Shown: positions 29,492 to 38,372, numbered from the stretch's first letter. The stretch is DNA of 64,000 nucleotides from Sphingomonas sp. MA1305 (GCF_016107325.1 NZ_RCVT01000002.1:868001-932000); one strand, 5' to 3'. A program made the numbers and translations. Notes: generated by a model from the sequence alone, not told the origin.

Positions 29492-30801
29492 GCCGGCGGG
29501 TCGACGTCATCGCGGCGCTGGCGGCGCTGCCCACCGAGGAACGCGCCGCGCTGGTGCGCAGCCTGCCGATGCCGATACGGCGCGAGCTCGCCGACCGCTG
29601 GCTGGATGGCTGGGCGCAGGCGGGGCAGGCACCGCCGGCCGGCACGCCGTGGCGGATCTGGCTGATCCGCGCCGGCCGCGGCTTCGGCAAGACGCGGGCG
29701 GGGGCAGAATGGGTCACGGCGGTGTCGCGCGATGGCGATGCCCGGATCGCCCTGGTCGGCGCGACCGCGGAGGATGTGCGGCGGGTGATGATCGAGGGGC
29801 CGAGCGGACTGGTCGCGGTCGCCAAGACGAACCACATGCCGACCTATGTGATCGGCAAGGGCGAGGTGCGCTGGCCGAACGGCGCCCGCGCCTTTGTCTA
29901 TTCGGCCGACGTGCCGGGTCAGTTGCGCGGGCCGGAACATGATGCGGCCTGGTGCGACGAGCTGGCGAAATGGCGGCGCGGCGATGCCGCCTGGGACAAT
30001 CTGATGATGGGGATGCGGCGGGGGGCGCAGCCGCGCGTGGTGGTGACGACGACGCCGCGGCCGACGCCGCTGATGCGGCGGGTGATGCGCGCCAAAGGAT
30101 TGGTCGAGACGCGCGGGCGCACGCGCGACAATCCGTTCCTGCCCGATGCCTTCGTCGAGGCGGTGGAGGATGCCTATGGCGGCAGCGCGCTTGGCCGGCA
30201 GGAACTGGACGGCGAGATGGTCGACGAGATCGCCGGTGCGCTGTGGACGCGGGCGATGCTGGCGGCGGCGGTGACCGAGGCGGCGCCGGAGCCGGTGCGG
30301 GTGGTGATCGGCGTCGATCCGCCAGCGGGCGAGGCGGCGAGCGGCGGCGACGCCTGCGGCATCGTCGCAGTGGCGCTGGACGGCGACGGCATCGGCCATG
30401 TGCTCGAGGATGCCAGCGTCGCCGGCGGTTCGCCCGAACGCTGGGCGCGCGCGGTCGCCGCCTGCGCGGCGCGGCATCGCGCCGACCGGGTGGTGGCGGA
30501 GGCGAACCAGGGCGGCGCGATGGTGCGGTCGGTGCTGCTCGCCGCCGACGTGACGCTGCCGGTGCGGCTGGTGCGGGCGAGCCGCGGCAAGGTGGCGCGC
30601 GCCGAACCGGTGGCGGCGCTCTACGAGCGCAGCAGGGTGCGGCATCGCGGCCGGTTTCCGGCGCTGGAGGACGAATTGTGCGGGCTGGTCGCCGGCGGCG
30701 GCTATCACGGGCCGGGCCGGTCGCCCGACCGCGCCGATGCGCTGGTCTGGGCGCTGACCGAGCTGATGCTCGGCGGGCGGGCGGCGGTGCGGGCGGTGTG
30801 A
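29488..30801 (+). CDS. GTA large terminase (DNA packaging ATPase/nuclease, gp2)
   Basis: This 437-residue packaging motor has Walker A RAGRGFGKTRAG near residue 57, a Walker B-like AWCDEL near 155 and a coupling motif VVVTTTPRPTPL. The RNase-H-like nuclease domain has acidic residues in VIGVDPPAG and RADALVWAL. It cuts and pumps DNA into capsids. The gene appears intact, without frameshifts, despite the loss of the capsid downstream. Confidence 0.93.
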   Translation: MSRRVDVIAALAALPTEERAALVRSLPMPIRRELADRWLDGWAQAGQAPPAGTPWRIWLIRAGRGFGKTRAGAEWVTAVSRDGDARIALVGATAEDVRRVMIEGPSGLVAVAKTNHMPTYVIGKGEVRWPNGARAFVYSADVPGQLRGPEHDAAWCDELAKWRRGDAAWDNLMMGMRRGAQPRVVVTTTPRPTPLMRRVMRAKGLVETRGRTRDNPFLPDAFVEAVEDAYGGSALGRQELDGEMVDEIAGALWTRAMLAAAVTEAAPEPVRVVIGVDPPAGEAASGGDACGIVAVALDGDGIGHVLEDASVAGGSPERWARAVAACAARHRADRVVAEANQGGAMVRSVLLAADVTLPVRLVRASRGKVARAEPVAALYERSRVRHRGRFPALEDELCGLVAGGGYHGPGRSPDRADALVWALTELMLGGRAAVRAV

Positions 30802-30883
30802 CGGGCATCGTCGACTGACGCCGTCGCCCGGGGACACCATCCCCAATCCCCCGAAGGGGCGGGGCTTCAAGCAGGAGATCATC

Positions 30884-31999
30884 ATGCGGTTGTTCGGGAA
30901 GCGGGCGCGCGAGGAGGCGCGGCCGGCGCTGTCGCGTGCCGGCAGCATCGCCGAGGCGGGCCAGTGGCCGCGCTCCTACGAGGCGCAGGTGCGCGAGGGC
31001 TATGCCGCCAATCCGGTCGCGCAGCGCGCGGTGAAGCTGGTCGCGGAGGCGGTGGCCGGCGCGCCGCTGGCCGGCGACGCCGCGATGATCGCGCTGGTCG
31101 ACGCCGGCAGCGGCGGCGTGGCGGTGCTGGAGGCGGCGGCGGCGCAACTGCTGCTGCACGGCAATGCCTTCATCCAGGTGCTGCGCGACGGCGAGGGCGG
31201 CGCGGCGGCGCTCTATCCGCTGCGCCCCGAGCGCGTCGCGGTGGAGGTGGACGCGGCGGGCTGGCCGGCGGCCTATCGCTATCGCGTCGGCGACCGCGCC
31301 AGCCGGCTGGCGGCGGACGGGCCGCGGCCGGACGTCATCCACGTCCGCAGCTTCAACCCGCTCGACGACCATTACGGCATGGGCTGTCTGGCGGCGGCGT
31401 CGCCGGGGATCGCGATCCACAATGCCGCGGCGCGCTGGAACAAGGCGCTGCTCGACAATGCGGCGCGGCCGTCGGGAGCGCTGGTCTACGAGCCGGGCGA
31501 CGGCGGCGCGCTGGCGCCCGACCAGTTCGACCGGCTGAAGGCGGAGATGGAGGCGGGCTTCGCCGGCGCCGCCAATGCCGGGCGACCGATGCTGCTGGAG
31601 GGCGGGCTGCGCTGGCAGGCGCTGTCGCTGTCGCCGACCGACATGGATTTCGTCGCGCTGAAGGCGGCGGCGGCGCGCGATATCGCGCTCGCCTTCGGCG
31701 TGCCGCCGATGCTGCTCGGCCTGCCGGGCGATTCGACCCACGCCAATTATCGCGAGGCGAACCGGGCGGTGTGGCGGATGACGGTGCTGCCGCTCGCCGG
31801 CGCGCTGCTCGGCGGCATCGCGCGGGGGCTGGCGGGCTGGTTCCCGGACGGCGCGCTGCGCGTCGACCTCGACCGGGTGCCGGCGCTCGCCGAGGACCGG
31901 CAGAAACTGTGGGCGTCGGTGAAGGGCGCCGACTTCCTGTCCGCCGACGAGAAGCGCGCGTTGCTCGGCCTCGATCCGCAAGCGGGAGAATTGCCATGA
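30884..31999 (+). CDS. GTA portal protein (gp3, HK97 type)
   Basis: This 371-residue HK97-family portal contains AVKLVAEAVAGAPL, LLLHGNAFIQVLRD, YPLRPERVAVEVD, DVIHVRSFNPLDDHYGMG and AFGVPPMLLGLPGDSTHANY. It forms the dodecameric entry ring of the head. Length is usual for GTAs. The stop overlaps the next start (ATGA). There is an 82-bp gap after the terminase. Confidence 0.92.
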   Translation: MRLFGKRAREEARPALSRAGSIAEAGQWPRSYEAQVREGYAANPVAQRAVKLVAEAVAGAPLAGDAAMIALVDAGSGGVAVLEAAAAQLLLHGNAFIQVLRDGEGGAAALYPLRPERVAVEVDAAGWPAAYRYRVGDRASRLAADGPRPDVIHVRSFNPLDDHYGMGCLAAASPGIAIHNAAARWNKALLDNAARPSGALVYEPGDGGALAPDQFDRLKAEMEAGFAGAANAGRPMLLEGGLRWQALSLSPTDMDFVALKAAAARDIALAFGVPPMLLGLPGDSTHANYREANRAVWRMTVLPLAGALLGGIARGLAGWFPDGALRVDLDRVPALAEDRQKLWASVKGADFLSADEKRALLGLDPQAGELP

Positions 32000-32286
32000 C
32001 CGACGTGCTGACGACGCTGATCGCGCAGGCGGCGCGCGAGGGGGCGGACCTGGCGACGCTGCGCGCGATCGTCGAGGAATCGGGCGAGCTGGGCGCGCTG
32101 CGGGCGCTGACCCGGCTGGGGCTGGCGGACGAGGCGGCGCGCGGCGACCTTGCCGAACTGCGCGAGCTGATCGGCGCGTGGCGCGACGCCAAGCGTTCGG
32201 CGTGGAAGGCGGCGGCGGGCTGGTGCGCGGCGCTGCTGCTGACCGGGCTGGCGGTGAAGCTGGGGTTCGGCGCGTGGGTGCGGTGA
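31996..32286 (+). CDS. DUF6127 family GTA-linked small protein
   Basis: This 96-residue protein has a helical cytoplasmic part (residues 1-70, many Glu/Leu/Arg) and one C-terminal membrane helix (WCAALLLTGLAVKLGFGAWV). It sits between portal and protease and overlaps both neighbours by 4 bp, a position occupied by DUF6127 proteins in sphingomonad GTA clusters. The role is unknown. Confidence 0.8.
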   Translation: MTDVLTTLIAQAAREGADLATLRAIVEESGELGALRALTRLGLADEAARGDLAELRELIGAWRDAKRSAWKAAAGWCAALLLTGLAVKLGFGAWVR

Positions 32287-32657
32287 GCGGGCCGCTGCGC
32301 TTCGCCGGCTATGCCGCGCGGTTCGACCGCGCCGACCGGTCGGGCGACGTGTTCCGCGCCGGCGCCTTCGCCGGGGCGGCGCGGGTGCCGCTGCTGCGCG
32401 ACCATCATGGCGAGCCGGTCGGGCGGATCGTCGCGCTGGACGAGGATGCGCACGGCCTGCGGATCGCGGGCGAGGTCGACGACGCGGCGGTGGCGCGGCT
32501 GATGCGGAGCGGTGCGCTGACCGGCCTGTCGGTCGGCTACCGGCCGCTGGTGGTGCGGCAGGGCGCGCGGCGCGAGCTGCTGCGCGTCGCGCTCGCCGAG
32601 GTGAGCCTGGTGGCGGTGCCGATGCAGCCGCTGGCGCGGGTCGACCGGCTCGACTGA
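32283..32657 (+). CDS. GTA HK97-type prohead protease (gp4)
   Basis: This 124-residue serine protease clips the capsid delta domain. It has the family line FAGYAARFDRADRSGDVF, the catalytic His in LLRDHHGEPVGRI and Ser in GALTGLSVGYRPL. It starts at a GTG overlapping the previous stop. It is somewhat shorter than typical HK97 proteases but complete at both ends, as in other GTAs. Confidence 0.88.
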   Translation: MSGPLRFAGYAARFDRADRSGDVFRAGAFAGAARVPLLRDHHGEPVGRIVALDEDAHGLRIAGEVDDAAVARLMRSGALTGLSVGYRPLVVRQGARRELLRVALAEVSLVAVPMQPLARVDRLD

Positions 32658-32683
32658 CGACGGTTTCAACCAAGGAGGACGGC

Positions 32684-32911
32684 ATGGACGTGGTCGAAAG
32701 GCCGGCGCTGGACGGCGCGCGGGCGGAACGGGGCGAGGCGTTCGCGGGGTTCGTCAGAACCGGCGCGACGCTGGAGATGAAGGCGTTCACGGGGGTCAGC
32801 GGCGATGCCGGCGGCTATGCGGTGCCGCACGAGATCGATGCGACAATCGCGTCGGTGCTGCGCGGCCTGTCGCCGATCCGCGCGATCGCCAATGTCGTGC
32901 AGGTCGGGTCA
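32684..32911 (+). pseudogene. GTA major capsid protein (gp5), truncated after about 75 codons
   Basis: The start is normal: MDVVERPALDGARAERGEAF, then GVSGDAGGYAVPHEIDATI and LSPIRAIANVVQVGS, which is where the mature HK97-fold capsid protein begins. After residue 76 the sequence stops resembling capsid; the frame runs through unrelated codons to a stop at 32987-32989. The intact protein should be near 400 residues. The break matches the junction of a large deletion. Confidence 0.85.
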
Positions 32912-33009
32912 CCTGACCGTGCATCGCGCCACCTTCCTGGCCGGCGAACTTCCGCGGCGAGCCGCATCTGCCGCGTATCGACCTGCTGACCCGCTATCCG
33001 GGAAGCTGA
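32912..33009 (+). pseudogene. 3' remnant of the GTA baseplate-hub gene (DUF2163/Phage_BR0599, gp13)
   Basis: In a frame different from the capsid fragment, 32947-33009 reads NFRGEPHLPRIDLLTRYPGS and stop. That is the conserved C-terminus of the DUF2163/BR0599 hub protein that precedes the NlpC/P60 peptidase in GTAs. A stop at 32914 in this frame and no start mean it cannot be made as a hub protein. The exact junction lies between about 32908 and 32946. Confidence 0.8.
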
Positions 33010-33012
33010 GCG

Positions 33013-33411
33013 GTGTCGGGGCGGCAGGGCGCGGCGGCGGCGCTGGCCCTGGTAGGAGCGCGCTTCCGGCTGCACGGCCGCGACCCGTCGCATGGCGTCG
33101 ATTGTCTCGGCGTCGCGGTGGCGGCGCTGCGGGCGGGCGGTTGGCGAGGCGATGTGCCGAGCGGCTATGCGCTGCGCGGCGGGGCGGCGGCGGCGATCGG
33201 CGCGCAGCTCGATGCGGCGCTGACCCGCTGCGACGGCGCGGCGCCGGGCGACGTGCTGCTGTTCGACCTCGGCGCGGGGCAGCTGCACTTTGCGGTGCGG
33301 ACGGCGGCGGGGATCGTCCACGCCGATGCCGCGCTGCGCCGGGTGGTCGAGCGACCCGGGGCGGACGGGTGGCGACTGGTCGGCGCCTGGCGCTGGAGCG
33401 GGGAGGGGTGA
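33013..33411 (+). CDS. GTA NlpC/P60-like cell-wall peptidase (gp14)
   Basis: This 132-residue protein has the NlpC/P60 catalytic Cys in HGVDCLGVAVAALRA and His in GAGQLHFAVRTA. In RcGTA the equivalent helps the tail pass the recipient's peptidoglycan. The GTG start at 33013 lies 3 bp after the hub remnant stop. The reading frame is intact. Confidence 0.88.
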   Translation: MSGRQGAAAALALVGARFRLHGRDPSHGVDCLGVAVAALRAGGWRGDVPSGYALRGGAAAAIGAQLDAALTRCDGAAPGDVLLFDLGAGQLHFAVRTAAGIVHADAALRRVVERPGADGWRLVGAWRWSGEG

Positions 33412-33412
33412 G

Positions 33413-35554
33413 ATGGCGACACTGATGCTGACCGCGATCGGCACGGCGATCGGCGGGCCGATCGGCGGCGCGGTCGGCGCGCTGATCGGCCAGGGGATCG
33501 ACCAGCGCGTGTTCCGCGCCGCGGCCAAGGACGGGCCGCGGCTGACCGAGCTGGCGGTGCAGACGTCGAGCTACGGCACCGCCATTCCACGGCTGTTCGG
33601 CCGGATGCGGGTCAGCGGCACGGTGATCTGGGCGACCGACCTGATCGAGCATCGCGAGCGCGTCGGCGGCGGCAAGGGATCGGCGGGCACCAATCGCTAC
33701 AGCTACAGCGCGTCCTTCGCCGTGGCGCTGTCGGCGCGGCCGGTGCGCGCGGTCGGGCGGATCTGGGCGGAAGGCGTGCTGATCCGCGGTGCGGCGGGCG
33801 ACTGGAAGGTGCGCACCGGTTTTCGCCTGCACCGTGGCGGCGAAGACCAGCCGGTCGATCCGCTGATCGCCTCCGCGGAAGGGGCGACGCCGGCCTATCG
33901 CGGCCTGGCCTATGCGGTGTTCGAAGGATTGCAGCTGGAGACGTTCGGCAACCGCATCCCGTCGCTGACCTTCGAGGTGGTGGCGGACGACGCACCGGTG
34001 CCGACCGGGACGGTGGCGGCATCCCTGTGCGAGGAGGTGACGGCGGCAGGCGGATTGCCGCTGACGGGCTTCGCCGCGACCGGCAGCGCGCGCGGCGTGC
34101 TGGAGACGCTGGCGACGATCGACGGCGGCTGGTGGCGGCCGGAGGGCGCGCGCATCGTGCGCGGCGAAGCGGGCGGCGCGGCGACGGCGTTCGACGACGA
34201 CGGCTTTTCGGCGGGAGCGGGGGCGGGGCGGCGCGGCGAGCGGCGCACCGTCGCGCCGGTCGAGCGCGTGCCGCGCGCGGTCAGCGTCGCCTATCACGAT
34301 CCCGCCCGCGATTATCAGGCCGGCGTGCAGCGGGTGCGGCGGCCGGGAGCGGGCCTGCGCGAGGACCGGATCGACCTGCCCGCGGTGCTCGGCGCCGATG
34401 TGGCGAAGGGCGTCGCCGCGGCGATCCTGGCGCGGGGCGAGGTGGAACGGACGCAGCGCATGATCGCGCCGGGGCTGACCGCCCTCGCAATCGCGCCGGG
34501 CATGCAGGTGCGACTGGACGGCGCGACCTGGCGAGTCAGCCAGGTGAAGGTCGAGGCGATGGCACCCGTACTGACGCTGGTGCCGCTGGCACCGCCGCCG
34601 GCGGTGGTCACTGCGAGCAGTGGGCGCGTATCGGCGGCGGCGGACCTGACGATCGGGCGGACGGTGCTGCATGCGGTCGAGCTGCCCGGCCTGGACGACG
34701 TCCCGGCCGCGGCACCGCGCGTCACCGTGTTCGCGGCCGGCGAGGGCGAGGGCTGGCGGACGGCGGCCTTGCTCTACAGCCTGGACGACGGCGCCAGTTG
34801 GATGGACGCGGCGGCAACCGCGGCGCCGGCGATCTTGGGCAGGGTCAGCCGGCCGCCGGACGCGGCGCAGGCCACGCTGGTCGACCATGCCAGCACGTTG
34901 GAGGTAACGCTGGCCCATCCGGCCATGACGCTGGGCGATGCCGACGGTGCGGCGCGAGCGCGTGGTGTCAATCTGGCGCTGGTCGGGGACGAGCTGATCC
35001 AATTCGGTCGTGCCGAGCCGCTTGGCCAAGGTCGCTGGCGGTTGCGGGACCTGTGGCGCGGGCTGCGCGGCAGCGAGACGGCGATCGGGACACAGCAGGC
35101 GGGCGACCGCTTCGTCCTGATCGAGGCGGCGACGACACGCACGATCACCCTGCCGCGCGAGGCGATCGGCACGACCCTGCGCGTGCTGGCGAGCGGGCTG
35201 GGCGATGGCGACACGCCGGCGGAGGTGCGACTGACGCTATCCGGCCAGTCGGTGGCGCCGCCGTCGCCCGTGCACCTTGCCGTGGCACCGCTGGGCGACG
35301 GGACGTGGCGGCTGAGCTGGACCCGGCGCAGCCGCGCCGGCTGGAGCTGGAGCGACGGTCTCGACGCGCCGCTCGTCGAGGAGACGGAGGCGTATCGCGT
35401 GACGCTGACCTCGCCCGACGGCAGCCAGCGGATCGCGGACACCGACGGGCCGTGGCTTGCGCTTGCGGCGCCGCCGCCGCCGGGCACGCAGGTCGCGGTG
35501 GCGCAACGCGGAACGCTCGCGCTGTCACCGGCGGCCGTGATGGTGATTCGATGA
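33413..35554 (+). CDS. GTA tail-tip/host-specificity protein (gp15-like)
   Basis: This 713-residue protein begins MATLMLTAIGTAIGGPIGGA and continues FRAAAKDGPRLTELAVQTSSYGTAIPRLFGRMRV, the conserved start of the GTA tail-tip 'megatron'. It is much shorter than the roughly 1300-residue Rhodobacter version, as is usual in sphingomonads, which lack the long TIM-barrel insert. The C-terminal part looks like Ig/FN3-like strands. There is no frameshift. It is preceded by GGGGAGGGG 3 bases upstream of the ATG. Confidence 0.85.
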   Translation: MATLMLTAIGTAIGGPIGGAVGALIGQGIDQRVFRAAAKDGPRLTELAVQTSSYGTAIPRLFGRMRVSGTVIWATDLIEHRERVGGGKGSAGTNRYSYSASFAVALSARPVRAVGRIWAEGVLIRGAAGDWKVRTGFRLHRGGEDQPVDPLIASAEGATPAYRGLAYAVFEGLQLETFGNRIPSLTFEVVADDAPVPTGTVAASLCEEVTAAGGLPLTGFAATGSARGVLETLATIDGGWWRPEGARIVRGEAGGAATAFDDDGFSAGAGAGRRGERRTVAPVERVPRAVSVAYHDPARDYQAGVQRVRRPGAGLREDRIDLPAVLGADVAKGVAAAILARGEVERTQRMIAPGLTALAIAPGMQVRLDGATWRVSQVKVEAMAPVLTLVPLAPPPAVVTASSGRVSAAADLTIGRTVLHAVELPGLDDVPAAAPRVTVFAAGEGEGWRTAALLYSLDDGASWMDAAATAAPAILGRVSRPPDAAQATLVDHASTLEVTLAHPAMTLGDADGAARARGVNLALVGDELIQFGRAEPLGQGRWRLRDLWRGLRGSETAIGTQQAGDRFVLIEAATTRTITLPREAIGTTLRVLASGLGDGDTPAEVRLTLSGQSVAPPSPVHLAVAPLGDGTWRLSWTRRSRAGWSWSDGLDAPLVEETEAYRVTLTSPDGSQRIADTDGPWLALAAPPPPGTQVAVAQRGTLALSPAAVMVIR

Positions 35555-35566
35555 GGGGAGGGTGCA

Positions 35567-36070
35567 ATGGCCGATCCGGTAACCGCGCGACTCGCGTTGC
35601 CGCTGCTCGCGACGGGGCAGGCAGGAAAAGAATGGACGCATAACGAAGCGCTGGCGCTGGTCGATCTGGCGCTGCAGCCGGCGGTGCAGGCGATCGGTCT
35701 GAACGCACCGCCGGCGGCACCGGCGCCAGGCCAGAGCTGGATCGTCGGTCCCGCGCCGAGCGGCGATTGGCAGGGGCGTGCGGCGGCGCTGGCCGGCTGG
35801 ACGGCATCCGGCTGGCGCTTCGTGACGCCGGGGGACGGTTTCGCGGTTTGGTGTCTTTCTTCAAAAAGAACAGCAGTTTACCGTGAAGGACTGTGGCTGG
35901 AAGGTGACGTTGCCGCCAGTCGGCTGGTCGTCGACGGGCTGCCCGTGGTGCAGGCGCGGGGTGCGGCGATCGCCGAACCGGCCGGCGGCACCGGCGTCGA
36001 CGCCGAGGCGCGGCGGGCGATCGGCGACATATTGGCCGCGTTGCGCCGGCACGGATTGATCGCCGGCTAA
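35567..36070 (+). CDS. DUF2793 domain protein (GTA tail-associated)
   Basis: This 167-residue protein has LPLLATGQAGKEWTHNEAL, ALVDLALQPAVQAIG and GQSWIVGPAPSGDWQGRA, the DUF2793 signature found at the end of GTA and phage tail modules. The tail segment (residues 100-167) includes strands that may contact fibres. It is 12 bp after the tail-tip gene, so same operon. In most GTAs this protein is longer; here the C-terminus ends at HGLIAG. Confidence 0.83.
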   Translation: MADPVTARLALPLLATGQAGKEWTHNEALALVDLALQPAVQAIGLNAPPAAPAPGQSWIVGPAPSGDWQGRAAALAGWTASGWRFVTPGDGFAVWCLSSKRTAVYREGLWLEGDVAASRLVVDGLPVVQARGAAIAEPAGGTGVDAEARRAIGDILAALRRHGLIAG

Positions 36071-36179
36071 CATGTGGCAATCGCGCAACACCCCCGTTCT
36101 TTTGTGCGCTTGCGTGGAAACCAAGCTGCCGATAGTGAGTTTGCGCTGTCCGTAGTGACACTCAAGAAAGGGGATTTCT

Positions 36180-37301
36180 ATGCGGAAGCTTGCTGCCGTT
36201 CTGGCATTGGCGTCGACCGCACTGGCCACTCCTGCCCTCGCCCGCGACAAGTCGTGGTACGTCGGCATCGAAGGCGGTGCGATGATCGTTGAAGACATCG
36301 ACTATGACATCGGCGCGACGGCGAAGGCCGGTACCGTCAACCACGATTACGGTTATGACGTCGATGGCGTCGTCGGCTACGACTTCGGTGGGTTCCGGGT
36401 CGAGACCGAGGTCGGCTATCGTCGCGCGACGGTCGACAGCTATCGTTCGATCACCACCACCCCGGCCTATACCGCGGCTGGCCTGGCTTCGGCGGGTGCT
36501 GGCACCTACGACTATGCCGGCGGCTCCAGCTCGGCGCTCAGCTTCATGCTGAACGGCCTGCTCGACTTCGGTGAAGACGACGGCATCCAGGGCTTCATCG
36601 GCGGCGGTGTCGGTGTCGCGCGCGTCAAGGCGAAGTATGGCCTGAACACCCGCGGCAACTTCCTCGACGACTCGGACACCGTGTTCGCGTGGCAGGGCCT
36701 CGCCGGCGTCCGCGCTCCGCTGACCGACCATATCGACGCGACGCTGAAGTATCGCTTCTTCAACGCCGACAACGTCAAGCTGGTCGACGTCACCAACCGC
36801 ACGTTCGACGGTCGCTATCGTTCGCACAGCATCCTGGGCGGCGTGACCTACAACTTCGGTTCGCCGACCCCGCCGCCGCCGCCGCCGCCGCCGGTTGAAG
36901 CGCCGCCGCCCGCGCCGGTCGCTCCGCCGCCCGCGCCGGAGCCGGTCGTCTGCTCGCCTGGTCCGTTCATCGTGTTCTTCGAATGGGACAAGTCGGACAT
37001 CACGCCGGAAGCCGGTTCGATCCTCGACAACGCCGTGACGCAGTATCAGAGCTGCGGCAATGCGCAGGTCATGGTTGCAGGCTTCACCGACACCTCGGGC
37101 TCGGCCCAGTACAACGTCGGTCTGTCGCAGCGCCGTGCGGACGCGGTCAAGGCGTACCTCACCTCGCACGCCATCCCCGATGGCGTCGTCTCGACCCAGG
37201 CGTTCGGCGAAACCCGCCTGCGCGTTCAGACCGCGGACGGCGTCCGCGAGGTCCAGAACCGTCGCGTCGAGATCACCTACGGTCCGGGCGCGGGGCAATA
37301 A
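36180..37301 (+). CDS. OmpA-family outer-membrane protein
   Basis: This 373-residue protein has a signal peptide (residues 1-22, ending PALA), then an eight-strand beta-barrel to about residue 225 (SWYVGIEGGAMIV ... ILGGVTYNFG). A proline-rich hinge of about 35 residues leads to an OmpA C-terminal peptidoglycan-binding domain with FFEWDKSDITPEAGSILDNA and DTSGSAQYNVGLSQRRADAV. It tethers the outer membrane to the cell wall. Richer use of GGT and CGT codons than its neighbours suggests strong expression. A terminator follows. Confidence 0.95.
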   Translation: MRKLAAVLALASTALATPALARDKSWYVGIEGGAMIVEDIDYDIGATAKAGTVNHDYGYDVDGVVGYDFGGFRVETEVGYRRATVDSYRSITTTPAYTAAGLASAGAGTYDYAGGSSSALSFMLNGLLDFGEDDGIQGFIGGGVGVARVKAKYGLNTRGNFLDDSDTVFAWQGLAGVRAPLTDHIDATLKYRFFNADNVKLVDVTNRTFDGRYRSHSILGGVTYNFGSPTPPPPPPPPVEAPPPAPVAPPPAPEPVVCSPGPFIVFFEWDKSDITPEAGSILDNAVTQYQSCGNAQVMVAGFTDTSGSAQYNVGLSQRRADAVKAYLTSHAIPDGVVSTQAFGETRLRVQTADGVREVQNRRVEITYGPGAGQ

Positions 37302-37334
37302 GCCTCACGTACCTGCCGAAGGTATCGGAAAATG

Positions 37335-37365
37335 GGGAGGTCGGCTTTGCCGGCCTCCCTTTTTC
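37335..37365 (+). terminator. Rho-independent terminator after ompA
   Basis: An 11-bp stem (37335-37345 with 37349-37359, one G-T wobble) has a TTT loop and a T-rich tail. It is 33 bp after the stop. Confidence 0.9.
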
Positions 37366-37548
37366 TTGTCCGGCGCCGGGCGGGGGGCGGGGCGCCTATG
37401 CAGTTCCGTCGCAGGGATGCGCCGCCATTGCCCTTGCGTAGGGGCGACTTGAGCGAAGCGCGGTCCTCACAGCCCCACACGGCCCGCGACAGCGACGGAT
37501 GAGCCATGTGTCTGGCGATCATCGGTTCGGGCGATCGCGATTAGGCCT

Positions 37549-37659
37549 ATGAGGCGGCGGCAGGCGATGGCCACGCCGGCGCTCGTCGATCCGTGCGACA
37601 TCTACCACCGCGAGGAGGTCGAGACGCGGGGCTTCCGCTATACCGCGGTCGGGCGCTGA
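37549..37659 (+). pseudogene. Remnant of a nucleotide-sugar dehydrogenase (UDP-glucose dehydrogenase-like) C-terminus
   Basis: The stretch encodes, in one frame, TPALVDPCDIYHREEVETRG and then FRYTAVGR before a stop. This matches the end of UDP-glucose/GDP-mannose 6-dehydrogenases (V-D-x-R-N-I-Y ... G-F-x-Y-x-x-V-G-R). Nothing of the NAD-binding or central domains is present upstream, where OmpA's terminator lies. It is a fragment of about 30 codons and overlaps the 3' end of ygfZ on the other strand by 22 bp. Confidence 0.65.
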
Positions 37660-38372
37660 TCCTCGGCCAGCGCCGCGGCGAGCCACGGCGGGACGATGGC
37701 GGCGCCCAAGGATTCGACGCGGCGGTGCTCGACCATCAGGCCGAGCTCCGGATAGGTCGCGCGGGTGCGATCGCCCGGCTCGGCCAAGGGCGCGACGACG
37801 AGGCGGCGATTGACCTTGCTCCGGTGGTGCATCCGCGCAGTATTCTCCTGACCGATATAGCAGCCCTTGGAGAAACTGACGCCGTTCAGCTCGCGCGCAT
37901 TGCATTCGAGCCAGAGCGTTTCGCCATTGCCCAGCTCCGCGACGCCCTCGGTGACGCCGAGGCGGAGGCGATGATCGAGCCAGCCCATCGCCGGTTCGGC
38001 GGGGGTGCCGAGCCAGCGACGGCCGAGTGCGGGGAGGCGAGGATCGGGCGACCCGCTATCGCCATCCGGGGACCAGTGGACGGCAAGGTCGGCGGGCTCG
38101 ATCGTGATCGCCCGGCGCAACCGGTAGAGCGACAGGCGGCGGGCGAGGGCGTCGCGCTGCGCCGCCTCGCCGTCGATCAGCACCGCATCGCCATCCGCCC
38201 ACAGGATGAAGTCGAACAGCGCCTTGCCTTGCGGGGTCAGTAGCCCGCCCCACACCGGCATGCCCTCGGCCAGCCGACTGGTGTCACAGGTGACCAGTCC
38301 CTGCAGGAAGCCACGTACATCCTCCCCGGACAGGCGCAGCAGGGAGCGGTCGGCGAGCATCGTGGCGTCCAT
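37638..38372 (-). CDS. ygfZ: YgfZ/GcvT-like folate-binding Fe-S protein
   Basis: This 244-residue protein has the YgfZ signature KGCYIGQENTARMHHR near residue 172. The N-terminal folate-binding fold includes LRLSGEDVRGFLQGLVTCD. YgfZ helps repair or assemble Fe-S clusters in certain enzymes. ATG 38372 is chosen over an upstream TTG. It is divergent from pyrC with 82 bp between starts, an arrangement common in alphaproteobacteria. Confidence 0.93.
   Translation of the reverse strand: MDATMLADRSLLRLSGEDVRGFLQGLVTCDTSRLAEGMPVWGGLLTPQGKALFDFILWADGDAVLIDGEAAQRDALARRLSLYRLRRAITIEPADLAVHWSPDGDSGSPDPRLPALGRRWLGTPAEPAMGWLDHRLRLGVTEGVAELGNGETLWLECNARELNGVSFSKGCYIGQENTARMHHRSKVNRRLVVAPLAEPGDRTRATYPELGLMVEHRRVESLGAAIVPPWLAAALAEDQRPTAV

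Larger units (their letters stand above)
28897..36070 (+). mobile_element. Gene transfer agent (RcGTA-like) cluster with internal deletion
   Basis: Gene order matches the GTA structural cluster of alphaproteobacteria: terminase small, terminase large, portal, DUF6127, prohead protease, capsid, (gap), hub fragment, NlpC/P60 peptidase, tail-tip protein, DUF2793. GC content and codon use equal the chromosome, as expected for a long-domesticated element. Capsid is cut at about 75 codons. The head-tail connectors, tail terminator, major tail protein, tape measure and distal tail genes are all absent. Confidence 0.85.

Noticed and set aside
32805..33425. Plus-strand frame running across the capsid/hub junction as a new fusion gene
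   Set aside because: It is out of frame with capsid, hub and peptidase, is rich in Arg/Gly, and has no motif.
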